Source of the DNA: an uncultured Porphyromonadaceae bacterium
Lineage (GTDB): Bacteria > Bacteroidota > Bacteroidia > Bacteroidales > Muribaculaceae
Direction of reading: 5' to 3'
DNA: 45,723 nt
Assembly: GCA_900544305.1 (NCBI GenBank)
Contig: UQUV01000024.1
Coordinates: 1 to 45,723, forward strand
Under the pieces are notes generated by a model. The model was not told where the DNA came from, did not search any database, and saw only the letters and a program-made list of their open reading frames with translations. Position numbers and translations under genes: made by a program. This document shows positions 1-8,888 of the stretch, in pieces. Numbering within the stretch: position 1 is the first letter of the stretch; every line of letters begins with the position of its first letter.

Positions 1-176
1 TTAAAATTAATCGTTTAACTACAGTGATGTGGTTTTTATCGCACCACTAATAATTTGCAAAATTAGATAAAAAAGTGAAATGTTACGGTCGTTTTCCGTT
101 TGAATAACGATTTTAGGGGCGAAATTGTTATAAGCGGGTGTCAAGTTGCGAAAAATCTTAAATGTTTCGGATGAGC

Positions 177-208
177 TTGATACATTTCATATAATATTAT
201 TACCTTTG
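177..208 (+). promoter_or_regulatory. Bacteroides-type promoter of the PBP1A gene
   Basis: TACCTTTG at 201-208 matches the Bacteroides -7 consensus TAnnTTTG exactly. A TTG lies at 177-179, 21 bases upstream, where the -33 element belongs. The start codon is about 40 bases downstream. A second exact -7 match, CAAAATTA at 58-65, reads leftward (TAATTTTG) and could serve a gene outside the window, but it has no clear -33 partner. Nothing else is visible in 1-176. Confidence 0.6.
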
Positions 209-250
209 CAGAATAACCGAAAAAACAAAGCGAATATAAAAGAATAAAAG

Positions 251-2644
251 ATGGCAACTGACGCAGAAGAAAAGAAAAACGTGAAGGCTGGAAAGTCTTG
301 TCGTTGGAATAAGCTGATACGCAGGCTATGGATTTTCAATTTTGTGATGGTGTTGGTCATTTTGCTCGTCTCCGTGTTGATATACAACGGAATAATAGGG
401 TATATGCCGCCAGTTGAAGATTTGCGTAATCCGAATGACAAGTTTGCGACACGTCTGTTTACAAGCGACGGTGAAGAAATGGGACGGTATTTTCAAAGTA
501 AAAACAACCGTATTTACGCCGATTACAATGAAATTTCACATCATGTCATAAATGCTCTTATCGCTACGGAAGACGTGCGCTTCGAGAGCCATTCCGGTAT
601 CGACTTGCGCGCTTTGGGACGTGTGCTTGTGAAAACGTTACTTTTCCGTGATCGTCAGTCGGGTGGCGGTAGTACGATTACCCAGCAGTTGGCGAAGCAG
701 CTGTATTCTCCAAGTTCTTCAAATATGCTGGAGCGTGCGTTTCAGAAACCAGTAGAATGGGCGATTGCCGTGAAACTGGAACGCTACTATACGAAGGACG
801 AAATTATAAAGATGTATCTTAACCAGTTCGACTTCCTGAACAATGCAGTCGGCATCAAGTCGGCAGCTTATGTCTATTTCGGTAAGGAGTCGACGGAACT
901 GAAGATAGAAGAGGCAGCAACGCTGGTTGGTATGGTGCAGAATCCGTCGCGTTTCAATCCGGTACGTTTCAACGAACGTACACGTACCCGCCGAAACGTA
1001 GTGCTTCACCAGATGGAGAAAGCCGGTATGATAACCGAGGCAGAACGCGATTCGCTTTGCGCATTGCCGTTGGTCCTTTCTTATCATAAGGTGGACCATA
1101 AGGATGGTATCGCTCCTTATTTCCGCGAAGCTCTTCGCCTGATGTTGCAGGCTAAAAAACCGCGCAAGAGCGACTATGCCGATTGGGAACACCAGCGTTA
1201 CATTGACGATTCCATTGCATGGGAAACAAATCCGCTTTACGGTTGGGTGGAAAAGACACGCAAGCCGGACGGCAGCAAATATAACATCTACACGGATGGG
1301 TTGAAAATTTACACCAGCATTGACTCGCGTATGCAGCGCTATGCGGAAGAAGCTGTCAGAAATCATTTGAGCAAGACATTGCAGCCGCAGTTCAACCGTG
1401 AGAAGAGAAAAACAGGACCTTATACCCGTAATAAGGAAGAATTGGGTAATGTGACTGTCGACGAACTTATCAACCGCGCTATCCGTCAAAGCGAGCGCTA
1501 TCGTGTGATGAAAGTGGCAGGAATGAGCGATCGCAAGATTATGGCTGCGTTCAACGAACCGGTTGACATGCGGGTATTTTCTTACGACGGTGCCATTGAC
1601 ACAGTGATGACACCGCGCGATTCCATTCTTTATCATAAGATGTTCCTGCGTGCCGGTTTCATGTCGATGGATCCGCTGACGGGACAAGTGAAAGCCTATG
1701 TGGGCGGACCGGATTTCCATTTCTTCCAGTATGACATGGCAGGTGTCGGACGCCGTCAAATCGGTTCAACCGTCAAGCCGTTCCTTTATACTTATGCTTT
1801 TGAAGAAGGCTATACGCCGTGTGATATGTTCTTGAACGAACAGCCGACCATCGTTACTTCTTCCGGTCAAATCTGGCAGCCGCGTAACGCAAGTAAGGCG
1901 CGTATCGGAGAAATGGTAGACTTGTATTGGGCATTGACAAACTCCAATAACTGGATTTCTGCCCGACTGATGAACGAGTTGTCACCGGCGGCATTGGTGC
2001 GCACAATGCATAATTTCGGTATAACCAGCGAACTTCCGGCTGTGATGTCCCTGTGTCTGGGACCGTGTGACGTGTCGGTACGCGAAATGGTGACTGCCTA
2101 TACGGCCTATTCAAATAAGGGATTGCGTGTTGACCCGATTTATGTGACTCGTATTGTGGATAATAACAATAATGTCATTTCGGAATTCTCGCCGCAATTC
2201 ACTGAGGTCATCAGCGAAGAGGCTTATTATAAAATGATTGATATTCTTCAGAATGTTATCAATGCCGGTACCGGTGGACGTTTGCGCCGTGCTCCTTATA
2301 ATATTACTGCACCTATGGGTGGTAAGACCGGTACGACGAACTACAATGCTGACGGTTGGTTTATGGGATTCACTCCTCATCTTGTGTCCGGTGTATGGGT
2401 CGGCGGTGAAGAACGTTACATCCACTTTAATTATATGGCACAGGGACAAGGTGCTTCCATGGCATTGCCTATCTATGGCTTGTACATGCAGAAGGTTTAT
2501 GCCGACAAGTCGCTGCCGTATTCTCAGTCCGACCGTTTCCCTTCACCTCCTGAAGGATTTGCTCCTTGTTTCCGTGAATCGTTTGGAACGGATTCGCTGT
2601 CAACGGAAGCTCCGATTGAAGCAATTGACAATGTATTTGAATAG
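251..2644 (+). CDS. mrcA: Penicillin-binding protein 1A (class A, bifunctional)
   Basis: Class A penicillin-binding protein that polymerises glycan strands and cross-links peptides in the periplasm. The 797-residue protein has a short cytoplasmic tail and one membrane anchor (about residues 27-47). A GT51 transglycosylase domain follows, with the catalytic Glu in the EDVRF-x2-H motif at E107 and GGSTITQQLAKQL near residue 139. The C-terminal transpeptidase has its nucleophile in STVK (S506), SNN at 565-567 and KTGT at 692-695. All catalytic motifs are intact and the length is normal for the family. It is transcribed alone, with a promoter at 177-208 and a terminator at 2672-2711. The symbol mrcA (also ponA) is by family only, since Bacteroidota usually carry several class A PBPs. 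Confidence 0.95.
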   Translation: MATDAEEKKNVKAGKSCRWNKLIRRLWIFNFVMVLVILLVSVLIYNGIIGYMPPVEDLRNPNDKFATRLFTSDGEEMGRYFQSKNNRIYADYNEISHHVINALIATEDVRFESHSGIDLRALGRVLVKTLLFRDRQSGGGSTITQQLAKQLYSPSSSNMLERAFQKPVEWAIAVKLERYYTKDEIIKMYLNQFDFLNNAVGIKSAAYVYFGKESTELKIEEAATLVGMVQNPSRFNPVRFNERTRTRRNVVLHQMEKAGMITEAERDSLCALPLVLSYHKVDHKDGIAPYFREALRLMLQAKKPRKSDYADWEHQRYIDDSIAWETNPLYGWVEKTRKPDGSKYNIYTDGLKIYTSIDSRMQRYAEEAVRNHLSKTLQPQFNREKRKTGPYTRNKEELGNVTVDELINRAIRQSERYRVMKVAGMSDRKIMAAFNEPVDMRVFSYDGAIDTVMTPRDSILYHKMFLRAGFMSMDPLTGQVKAYVGGPDFHFFQYDMAGVGRRQIGSTVKPFLYTYAFEEGYTPCDMFLNEQPTIVTSSGQIWQPRNASKARIGEMVDLYWALTNSNNWISARLMNELSPAALVRTMHNFGITSELPAVMSLCLGPCDVSVREMVTAYTAYSNKGLRVDPIYVTRIVDNNNNVISEFSPQFTEVISEEAYYKMIDILQNVINAGTGGRLRRAPYNITAPMGGKTGTTNYNADGWFMGFTPHLVSGVWVGGEERYIHFNYMAQGQGASMALPIYGLYMQKVYADKSLPYSQSDRFPSPPEGFAPCFRESFGTDSLSTEAPIEAIDNVFE

Positions 2645-2671
2645 CAAAAAATCTTGATCATAAATCTGAAG

Positions 2672-2711
2672 ATTCAGGCGTGCTGTGTTTGCGGTACGCC
2701 TGAGTTGTTTT
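2672..2711 (+). terminator. Rho-independent terminator of the PBP1A gene
   Basis: TCAGGCGT (2674-2681) pairs perfectly with ACGCCTGA (2696-2703). Two further inner pairs (G-U, C-G) close a 10-base loop, and the hairpin is followed by GTTGTTTTTA. Confidence 0.85.
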
Positions 2712-2975
2712 TATAGGTTTCGTTTTTGAGGGAAGACGTGGTGGAAGTAATAAATTGTAACTGTTAAATATATAAAAACGAAAATGAAGTTCCAAATAGC
2801 GAAATTTGACATTTTATAAATAAAAAAGCGTAATATGTTATGTTTTGTTGTAAAATCGACTTATTTAATGAAAGAGTGTTATCTTGTTTTTCGGGGAAAA
2901 CGAAAGATTATGGGCTGTTTCAATTTCGCTTCGAAAAATAATGGCTTAAAAATTTTAATATGTCGATTAAAATAC

Positions 2976-2983
2976 TATTTTTG
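2976..2983 (+). promoter_or_regulatory. -7 element of the carboxylase-subunit gene
   Basis: TATTTTTG matches TAnnTTTG exactly. The -33 position carries only a T-rich stretch (2953-2956), so that half is weak. The predicted transcript start, near 2988, leaves a leader of about 40 bases. The rest of the gap (2712-2950) is AT-rich, and no gene, repeat or RNA structure was recognised in it. Confidence 0.5.
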
Positions 2984-3027
2984 CATAAAAGATTTAACAC
3001 AACAAACCATATAAAAAGACAAACACT

Positions 3028-4893
3028 ATGAGTCGAAATCTAAAAGTAAGAGATTTAACTCTCCGTGACGGGCAACAGTCGCTGTTCGCCACCAGAATGA
3101 AACAGGAAAGCATTGACACATTGCTTCCGTTGTACAAAGATGCTGGTTTCTATGCTATGGAAGTATGGGGTGGAGCTGTACCCGACTCAGTAATGCGCTA
3201 TTTGGGTGAAGATCCTTGGGTACGTTTGAAAACTATCAGCGATTCAATGGGTGGCACATCCTTGCTGACAGCTCTATCACGCGGACGTAACCTTTTCGGC
3301 TATGTTCCTTATCCGACTGAAGTGCTTGCAGGATTCTATAAGGAAGCTATCAAGAATGGCTTGAACGTAATGCGTATTTTTGATGCCCTGAACGACTTGG
3401 ACAATGTGAAGGATTCCATCAAGTTGATCAATGAAATGGGTGGCATCGCTGATGGCGCAGTTTGTTATACGGTTGACCCGAAGGATGAAACTCCGGTTGA
3501 GAAACCCGGTTTCTTCGGACGTTTGTTTGGTAAGAAGGCTGTAGAGCCGGAAAAGATATTCACGGATGAATACTTCGTGGAAAAAGCCAAAGGCATGGAA
3601 GCTTATGGTGCTAAGATTATCACATTGAAGGATATGGCCGGTTTGGTGAACCCGTTGCGTGCCGCTTCTTTGATTGCCAAACTGAAGGCTGCTGTGAAGG
3701 TGCCGGTAGATTTCCACACCCACTGTACACCGGGTTACGGTTTGGCTTCTGTTGTGATGGCTATGCTTCACGGTGTTGACATCGTTGATACAAATATTTG
3801 GTATTTCGGTGGCGGTTCTGCTGCTCCGGCAATCGAATTGGTTTATCTGTTTGCAAAACGCATGGACATCAATGTTGAGGTGAACATGGAAGCTGTAGGC
3901 AGAATCCGTCAGCAATTGAAGGCTGTAAGAACTGCTCTTGCCGACTTCGACTTGCATAAGGGTAACTTCCCGATTGACTTCGATCCGCTGAAAGACACTC
4001 TTCCTGCTGAAATCGACGCTCAATTTGACCGTGCCGTTGCTGCTGCCAAGGCAAATGACGAGGCTGCATTGCTCGAAGCTTGTCATGCAATTGAAAAATA
4101 TTTCAACTTCCCGAAACCGAACGAACTTGTCAAGAATGCAGAAGTTCCGGGTGGTATGTATTCAAATATGGTGGCTCAATTGAAGGCGTTGAATTCAGAA
4201 GACGTGCTTGATGACGCCATGGCTTTGATTCCGAAGGTTCGCCGCGATGCAGGTTTGGTTCCGTTGGTAACTCCAACCAGCCAGATTGTGGGTAGTCAGG
4301 CTGTCAGCCTTGCTATTGACCGCAAGAAAGGTAATCCGGACTATTCAAACAAGTCGAACCAGTTCATTTCCTTGATTAAGGGTGAATACGGAAAGACTCC
4401 GGTTGCCATCACTCCTGAATTCCGTGAACAGATTACTGGCAGCCCGGTTGAACATCCGTATGATGTGACTAAATATCAGGCTCCGGAAAATCCTGTATTG
4501 GCAGAATTGGGCGGATGCAAGTTGGCAGAAAACGAACAGGAATACCTGTTGCTTCAATTGTTACCTTCTGTGGCTAATGGCTTCTTGAAGAAACGTCGTG
4601 AAGCAGAACACAAGGCAGCTCAGCCGGAACCGGCAGTTGAAGCTAAGGAAGAAAAGAAACCGGAAGAACCGATTACTGGTCCGTGCGAACGCGCTCCTAT
4701 GGGTGGTAAGATTATCAAGGTTTGCGTGAAGGCCGGTGATGCAGTGAAGAAGGGTCAGCTCCTGTTGGTTTACGAAGCCATGAAGATGGAAAACGAGTTG
4801 ACTGCCGGCAAGGATGCAGTTGTAAAACGCGTATTTGTTGCAGTTGACGATGTAGTCGGAACAGAAGCTCCGCTGATTGAATTCGAAGGTTAA
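3028..4893 (+). CDS. Biotin-dependent oxaloacetate decarboxylase alpha / pyruvate carboxylase subunit B
   Basis: Carboxyltransferase subunit with its own biotin carrier domain, 621 residues. The N-terminal HMGL-like TIM barrel shows the metal-site motif LRDGQQS (D14), the catalytic-type lysine in LKDMAG (K201) and the metal ligands H230 and H232 in FHTHC. The PYC/OADA conserved domain follows, then a Pro/Glu/Lys-rich linker (about residues 530-548). The C-terminal biotinyl domain carries EAMKMEN with biotinyl-lysine K586. The family either decarboxylates oxaloacetate with a sodium-pumping membrane partner or forms the B half of a two-subunit pyruvate carboxylase. No beta/gamma subunit or biotin carboxylase lies nearby, so the reaction cannot be decided here. 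Transcribed alone, with its own promoter and terminator. Confidence 0.88.
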   Translation: MSRNLKVRDLTLRDGQQSLFATRMKQESIDTLLPLYKDAGFYAMEVWGGAVPDSVMRYLGEDPWVRLKTISDSMGGTSLLTALSRGRNLFGYVPYPTEVLAGFYKEAIKNGLNVMRIFDALNDLDNVKDSIKLINEMGGIADGAVCYTVDPKDETPVEKPGFFGRLFGKKAVEPEKIFTDEYFVEKAKGMEAYGAKIITLKDMAGLVNPLRAASLIAKLKAAVKVPVDFHTHCTPGYGLASVVMAMLHGVDIVDTNIWYFGGGSAAPAIELVYLFAKRMDINVEVNMEAVGRIRQQLKAVRTALADFDLHKGNFPIDFDPLKDTLPAEIDAQFDRAVAAAKANDEAALLEACHAIEKYFNFPKPNELVKNAEVPGGMYSNMVAQLKALNSEDVLDDAMALIPKVRRDAGLVPLVTPTSQIVGSQAVSLAIDRKKGNPDYSNKSNQFISLIKGEYGKTPVAITPEFREQITGSPVEHPYDVTKYQAPENPVLAELGGCKLAENEQEYLLLQLLPSVANGFLKKRREAEHKAAQPEPAVEAKEEKKPEEPITGPCERAPMGGKIIKVCVKAGDAVKKGQLLLVYEAMKMENELTAGKDAVVKRVFVAVDDVVGTEAPLIEFEG

Positions 4894-4914
4894 TCAGAAT
4901 ACAGCAATAGACGG

Positions 4915-4950
4915 AAAAGGACAGCGGAAACGTTGTCCTTTTTCTTTTTT
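4915..4950 (+). terminator. Rho-independent terminator after the carboxylase-subunit gene
   Basis: AAAAGGACA (4915-4923) pairs perfectly with TGTCCTTTT (4934-4942). A run of T and TC to 4950 follows. The hairpin starts about 20 bases after the stop codon. Confidence 0.9.
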
Positions 4951-5085
4951 GTGCCGTGCTGTTGCTGCGATTTTCGGGAATATGTGTTGGGAAACGTTCA
5001 GGTCGTTTCCCTATAAGGGAATCGTAAAATGCGGAGTATGAAATAATTTCTGCTGTCATAATTTTCGTCTTGGCAGAAAATGTCT

Positions 5086-5093
5086 TAACTTTG
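5086..5093 (+). promoter_or_regulatory. -7 element of the envelope-glycan operon
   Basis: TAACTTTG is an exact TAnnTTTG match; the -33 position holds only TTTC (5063-5066). It lies 19 bases before the ATG at 5113. It therefore favours ATG 5113 over the in-frame TTG at 5107, which would sit almost at the transcript start. Confidence 0.6.
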
Positions 5094-5112
5094 CATAAAT
5101 TGTAATTTGGAA

Positions 5113-6843
5113 ATGAATATAAATACAAGCAGAAAAGAAGGTTCTGTCAATCAATTTGGATGGCTGGTATTTATACTGTCTGTCCTGTTGACACTTCCCT
5201 GGATTGGCTTGGGGAATTTTTATACAAGAGGCGAACCTCGAGAGGCTTTGGTTGCTGTGGAAATGTTGGAGCAAGGCAATTTTATTTTGCCGTTTTTTCA
5301 GGGTGAATTTGCTTTCAAGCCGCCTATGCTGCATTGGCTGGTAGCCTTGTTCTCTTTACCGCAAGGATATGTGTCGGAAATAACCGCACGCCTTCCGTCG
5401 GCATTAGCCTGTATCGTAATGTGTTGTGCGTTTTATTCGTTTGTTTCGAAACGGTTCAGCCCTTCACGTTCGTTTTACGCTTCGTTGATTCTGATGTCAT
5501 GTTTTGAGGTGCATCGTGCGGCGATGACTTGTCGGGTAGACATGGTGCTGACCATGTTTATTGTTCTGGCATTTCTTGCCTTGTACCGTTGGCATGAGAA
5601 AGGATATAAAGGCATGCCTTGGTTGGCATCGCTTGCCATTTCGGGGGCGATTCTGACAAAAGGGCCTATCGGTGCTATCTTGCCGTGCTTTGCTCTGTTT
5701 GTGTTTATGTTGTTTTATCGGGAGAAATGGAGCCGGATTTTGTTGGTACTTGTAAAGATATCGCTATTGTCCGTCATCATTCCGCTTGTGTGGTATGTGG
5801 CTGCTTATCGCCAAGGTGGTGATGTGTTCCTTCGTCTTGTGATGGAGGAAAATTTCGGCCGTTTCTTGGGTAAGATGTCTTATGAGAGCCATGAAAATAC
5901 ATTCCTGGTTAATTTTATCATGATTGCTTCTGGAATGCTGCCATGGTCACTGTTGGTGGTGCTCGGACTGGTGACTGCAAAATGGAACAGGCTGAAATCA
6001 GGCAAGAAATGGATAGCAGAGCAATGGCAGCGTTTTCGTGCTGCGAATCCGCTGATTGTGTTTACGGTAGTGGCTGCAGTCTGTGTATTCGTGTTTTATT
6101 GCATTCCAGCCAGCAAGCGCAGCGTTTACTTGTTGCCGATGTATCCGTTCATGAGTTTGCTTATGGCCAACTATATGGTTGACCTCTATTTGGAACGGAA
6201 AAAAATATTGAAAATATATGCAGTATTCTTGGCTGTTGTCAGTTTAATATATATAGCCTTGCTGTATGCTGTTCATTTTATGGATTTGAGTGTGCTTGGC
6301 TCCTCGCGTGGTGCCCGCCGCCTGATTGCACAAATGACAGAATTGCAGACGACAGATATCGGATTCCTGTATATTGTACTTACATTGCTTCCGACAGTGG
6401 TAGCCGTAGCTGTTTTAGCCGGAGTACGCCATTGGAAGAATGTGCTGTTTGGAGTAGCAACTTTATGGTTGCTCGTTACGCTTACCCTTGACGGACTGTT
6501 GTTACCTGCCATCAAGAACAGCGTTCCTGGCTGTCATTTCGCCCGGTCGGTGAAGACTTTGCAGCCTGAAGGGGATATCTATTTCTTCCGCCCTGCAGGA
6601 CAGAAGGAAGAAGCTATCTATACGGTAAGTTTTTATTTGGGCGACTGTGTAGTGAGCTGTAATGAGGAAACGGCTTATCCTGAAAAGGGATTTGCCATGT
6701 TCCGCGAAACCAATAAGGATAAATTCTTGTCGGATATGGCAGCTAAAGGCTATCAGACAGAAGAAAAGCTACGGACATTGAACGAGTTTACGTCAATTAG
6801 ATGCAATATATTGTTGTATGAGTTTTCTAAAATTAAAGAATAA
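5113..6843 (+). CDS. ArnT/PMT-like membrane glycosyltransferase (GT83)
   Basis: Polytopic membrane protein of 576 residues resembling 4-amino-4-deoxy-L-arabinose transferase and protein mannosyltransferases, which move a sugar from a polyprenyl-phosphate carrier onto an acceptor on the periplasmic face. Visible family features are a first membrane helix, then RGEPREALVAVEML (about residues 39-52), the R-x-DM loop (CRVDMVLTMF), LTKGPIGA and roughly ten or more further hydrophobic segments. A soluble C-terminal tail of about 100 residues follows. The ATG start is supported by the promoter at 5086-5093. The gene overlaps the next by 26 bases, so the two are probably translationally coupled. Whether the acceptor is lipid A, a protein or another glycan is not visible. 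Confidence 0.85.
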   Translation: MNINTSRKEGSVNQFGWLVFILSVLLTLPWIGLGNFYTRGEPREALVAVEMLEQGNFILPFFQGEFAFKPPMLHWLVALFSLPQGYVSEITARLPSALACIVMCCAFYSFVSKRFSPSRSFYASLILMSCFEVHRAAMTCRVDMVLTMFIVLAFLALYRWHEKGYKGMPWLASLAISGAILTKGPIGAILPCFALFVFMLFYREKWSRILLVLVKISLLSVIIPLVWYVAAYRQGGDVFLRLVMEENFGRFLGKMSYESHENTFLVNFIMIASGMLPWSLLVVLGLVTAKWNRLKSGKKWIAEQWQRFRAANPLIVFTVVAAVCVFVFYCIPASKRSVYLLPMYPFMSLLMANYMVDLYLERKKILKIYAVFLAVVSLIYIALLYAVHFMDLSVLGSSRGARRLIAQMTELQTTDIGFLYIVLTLLPTVVAVAVLAGVRHWKNVLFGVATLWLLVTLTLDGLLLPAIKNSVPGCHFARSVKTLQPEGDIYFFRPAGQKEEAIYTVSFYLGDCVVSCNEETAYPEKGFAMFRETNKDKFLSDMAAKGYQTEEKLRTLNEFTSIRCNILLYEFSKIKE

Positions 6844-7900
6844 GGAAGAAATTCGGAAAGTGCTGATTATTCGGTATCGCCGGGTGGGAGATTCAATTCT
6901 TGCGCTTTCACTGTGTCACACTCTCCGTCAGAATTTCCCGGAAGCGGAAATCGATTATGTGCTTGATGAAAATATTGCTCCGCTGTATTGGAATCATCCG
7001 GATATCGACAATTTGATTCTATTCAGCCATAAGGAGAAGCATTCATTGCTGAAATATTTGAGAAAGGTGTGGAAAGTGACTCATGCAAAGCACTATGATG
7101 TCATTATCGACCTTCGTTCGACTATTCAGACATTATGGTTTTCTCTCTTTTCTCTTGGAACTCCGTATCGAATAGGACGTAAGAAATCATACAACGCCTT
7201 TTTACAGAACTATCGCCTCAATATTACGAAGAATGTCGATATGGTGCAGCAGAATTTGCAGCTCCTGTCGCCTCTAAACAAAATCAAACCGATAGAATTG
7301 CACTCTTCCTTCCGCATGTATGTCAGCGACGAAGAGAAGCAGTCGTTCCGTCAATATATGGCAAAGCAAGGGGTCGATTTCTCCAAACCGGTGATATTGG
7401 TAGCTGTGGCGACACGTATTGTCGGAAAAGGTTGGAATACGAAACGTATGGCGCAGGTATTGTCGCGGATAGTTGAGAAATACGATGCTCAGCTGATATT
7501 TAATTTCGGAAATGACTACGAACGGCGTATTGCTGAAGCTGTCAAGGAGGATATGGGAAATGATCCGCGTGTCTTTACGACGGTTGAGGCACATAACTTG
7601 CGGGAATTGCTGCAGATGGTAGCCAATTGTAATTTCTTTTTTGGAAATGAAGGCGGTCCGCGCCATTTGGCACATGCTTTGGACGTTCCCTCTTTTGCCA
7701 TTTTTCCGCCACATATCGACAAAACCACCTGGTTGCCGCAAAACGACGGACATCATCAGGGCATTTCGCTTGACGATGTTGGGGCTCGCGAAAAGGTTAC
7801 CGACAATATGTCGATTACCGAACAGTTTGACTTGCTGACCGTTGACGATGTGTGGACGCATGCCGACAAGATGTTGAGCGAATATTTGCGTGTGCACTGA
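6818..7900 (+). CDS. ADP-heptose:LPS heptosyltransferase family protein (GT9)
   Basis: GT9 glycosyltransferase, 360 residues, of the family that adds heptose to the inner core of lipopolysaccharide at the inner face of the cytoplasmic membrane. The N-terminal fold opens with VLIIRYRRVGDSILAL, the usual GT-B glycine/arginine start. The donor-site signature NEGGPRHLAHAL lies in the C-terminal half, equivalent to the D-x-GP-x-H motif, here with Glu in place of Asp. The start overlaps the upstream transferase gene by 26 bases. The sugar donor may be a heptose or a related ADP-sugar. An AT-rich 6-bp inverted repeat (TTATTT/AAATAA, about 7925-7941) follows the gene but is too weak to call a terminator. 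Confidence 0.88.
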   Translation: MSFLKLKNKEEIRKVLIIRYRRVGDSILALSLCHTLRQNFPEAEIDYVLDENIAPLYWNHPDIDNLILFSHKEKHSLLKYLRKVWKVTHAKHYDVIIDLRSTIQTLWFSLFSLGTPYRIGRKKSYNAFLQNYRLNITKNVDMVQQNLQLLSPLNKIKPIELHSSFRMYVSDEEKQSFRQYMAKQGVDFSKPVILVAVATRIVGKGWNTKRMAQVLSRIVEKYDAQLIFNFGNDYERRIAEAVKEDMGNDPRVFTTVEAHNLRELLQMVANCNFFFGNEGGPRHLAHALDVPSFAIFPPHIDKTTWLPQNDGHHQGISLDDVGAREKVTDNMSITEQFDLLTVDDVWTHADKMLSEYLRVH

Positions 7901-8006
7901 TTGAAAAGTTGCATGGCGGAACTTATTTGTCGGAAATAAATGTTTCAGCTGTGTATAGTAGGATAGAGAAATAGATTTTTTGTGAAATAATTAAAATTGT
8001 TGGACA

Positions 8007-8870
8007 ATGCTTTCGATTATAGTTTGTTCTGTATCGCCGAAGAAATTGGAGGATTTCAAGGCTAATGTGGAAAAAACAATAGGAATAAAGGAATATGAAA
8101 TCATAGCAATTGACAATCGGGCAGACAAGAACCCGATTGCGGTTGTCTACAACAAAGGAGCCAGACTTGCCAAGTATCCGAACTTGCTGTTTATTCATGA
8201 GGATGTCTGTTTCCATTCATATTTATGGTTTACAGAAATCGAGAAAAAATTACAGGAACCAGATTGTGGTGTGATAGGCTTTGCCGGCAGCAAGGTAAAA
8301 ACTCACAGTTTCTCCGGCTGGTTTGTCGACAAGGCATGGGGCGTTTCTTTCTATGCGCAGTTGCAAGGCAATGTTTCGCGGATACAGCGTCGTAATGTGC
8401 TGATGAACCGTCCGTTTGAAGAGGTTGTCGTGCTCGACGGCTTTGCTCTGTTTGTTCGTAAGAATGTATGGGAGGAATTTCCATTCGACGAAAAGTTGCT
8501 GACTGGCTTCCATTGCTATGACCTTGATTTCACATTGTCGGTCGGCAGTAAATATAAGAACTATGTGTGCTGCAAGATTCTTTTGGAACATTTCTCTGAA
8601 GGCAGTTTCAATCAGGCATGGGTTAACGATACGGTAAAAATGCACCTGAATAAATGGCATCATTTTTTGCCGCGTGTGTCGTCGGACGTGAAACTGACAC
8701 CGGGCCAGTTGAGAAGTTTGGAGGAACATGCTTATTGGCGTTTTATGAAAATAATCAAGAAAGGAAAGTTTGTCAATAAGGATGTCCGTTTCAGTGATTT
8801 CTTGAAATTTCGGATGTCGGTTGACCACTTTTTCCGCATCATGCGTTATATGAAATATGCGATAAAATAA
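8007..8870 (+). CDS. Glycosyltransferase, GT2-like
   Basis: Predicted cytoplasmic GT-A type transferase of 287 residues. The N-terminus, LSIIVCSVSP, and the block NKGARLAKYPNLLFIHEDVCF (written NKGARLAKYP and LLFIHEDVCF) match glycosyltransferases of the Glyco_tranf_2_5 type, where the HED element replaces the usual DXD metal site. VVVLDGFALFVRK and HCYDLDFTLS further on are typical acceptor-side motifs. The gene lies 106 bases after the heptosyltransferase and 18 before the next transferase, in the same direction, so it probably adds a sugar to the same LPS-type glycan. TAAAATTG at 7992-7999 resembles a -7 box but is too close to the ATG to be convincing. Confidence 0.8.
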   Translation: MLSIIVCSVSPKKLEDFKANVEKTIGIKEYEIIAIDNRADKNPIAVVYNKGARLAKYPNLLFIHEDVCFHSYLWFTEIEKKLQEPDCGVIGFAGSKVKTHSFSGWFVDKAWGVSFYAQLQGNVSRIQRRNVLMNRPFEEVVVLDGFALFVRKNVWEEFPFDEKLLTGFHCYDLDFTLSVGSKYKNYVCCKILLEHFSEGSFNQAWVNDTVKMHLNKWHHFLPRVSSDVKLTPGQLRSLEEHAYWRFMKIIKKGKFVNKDVRFSDFLKFRMSVDHFFRIMRYMKYAIK

Positions 8871-8888
8871 TAAAATCGTAATTGACAA

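Noticed and set aside
51..58. Plus-strand -7-like sequence TAATTTGC near the left end
   Set aside because: It is one base short of TAnnTTTG and lies about 190 bases before the first gene, which has a better promoter.
719..1759. 346-codon minus-strand open frame
   Set aside because: It lies fully antisense to the PBP1A gene, has no recognised domain or promoter, and its sequence is the complement of conserved penicillin-binding motifs.
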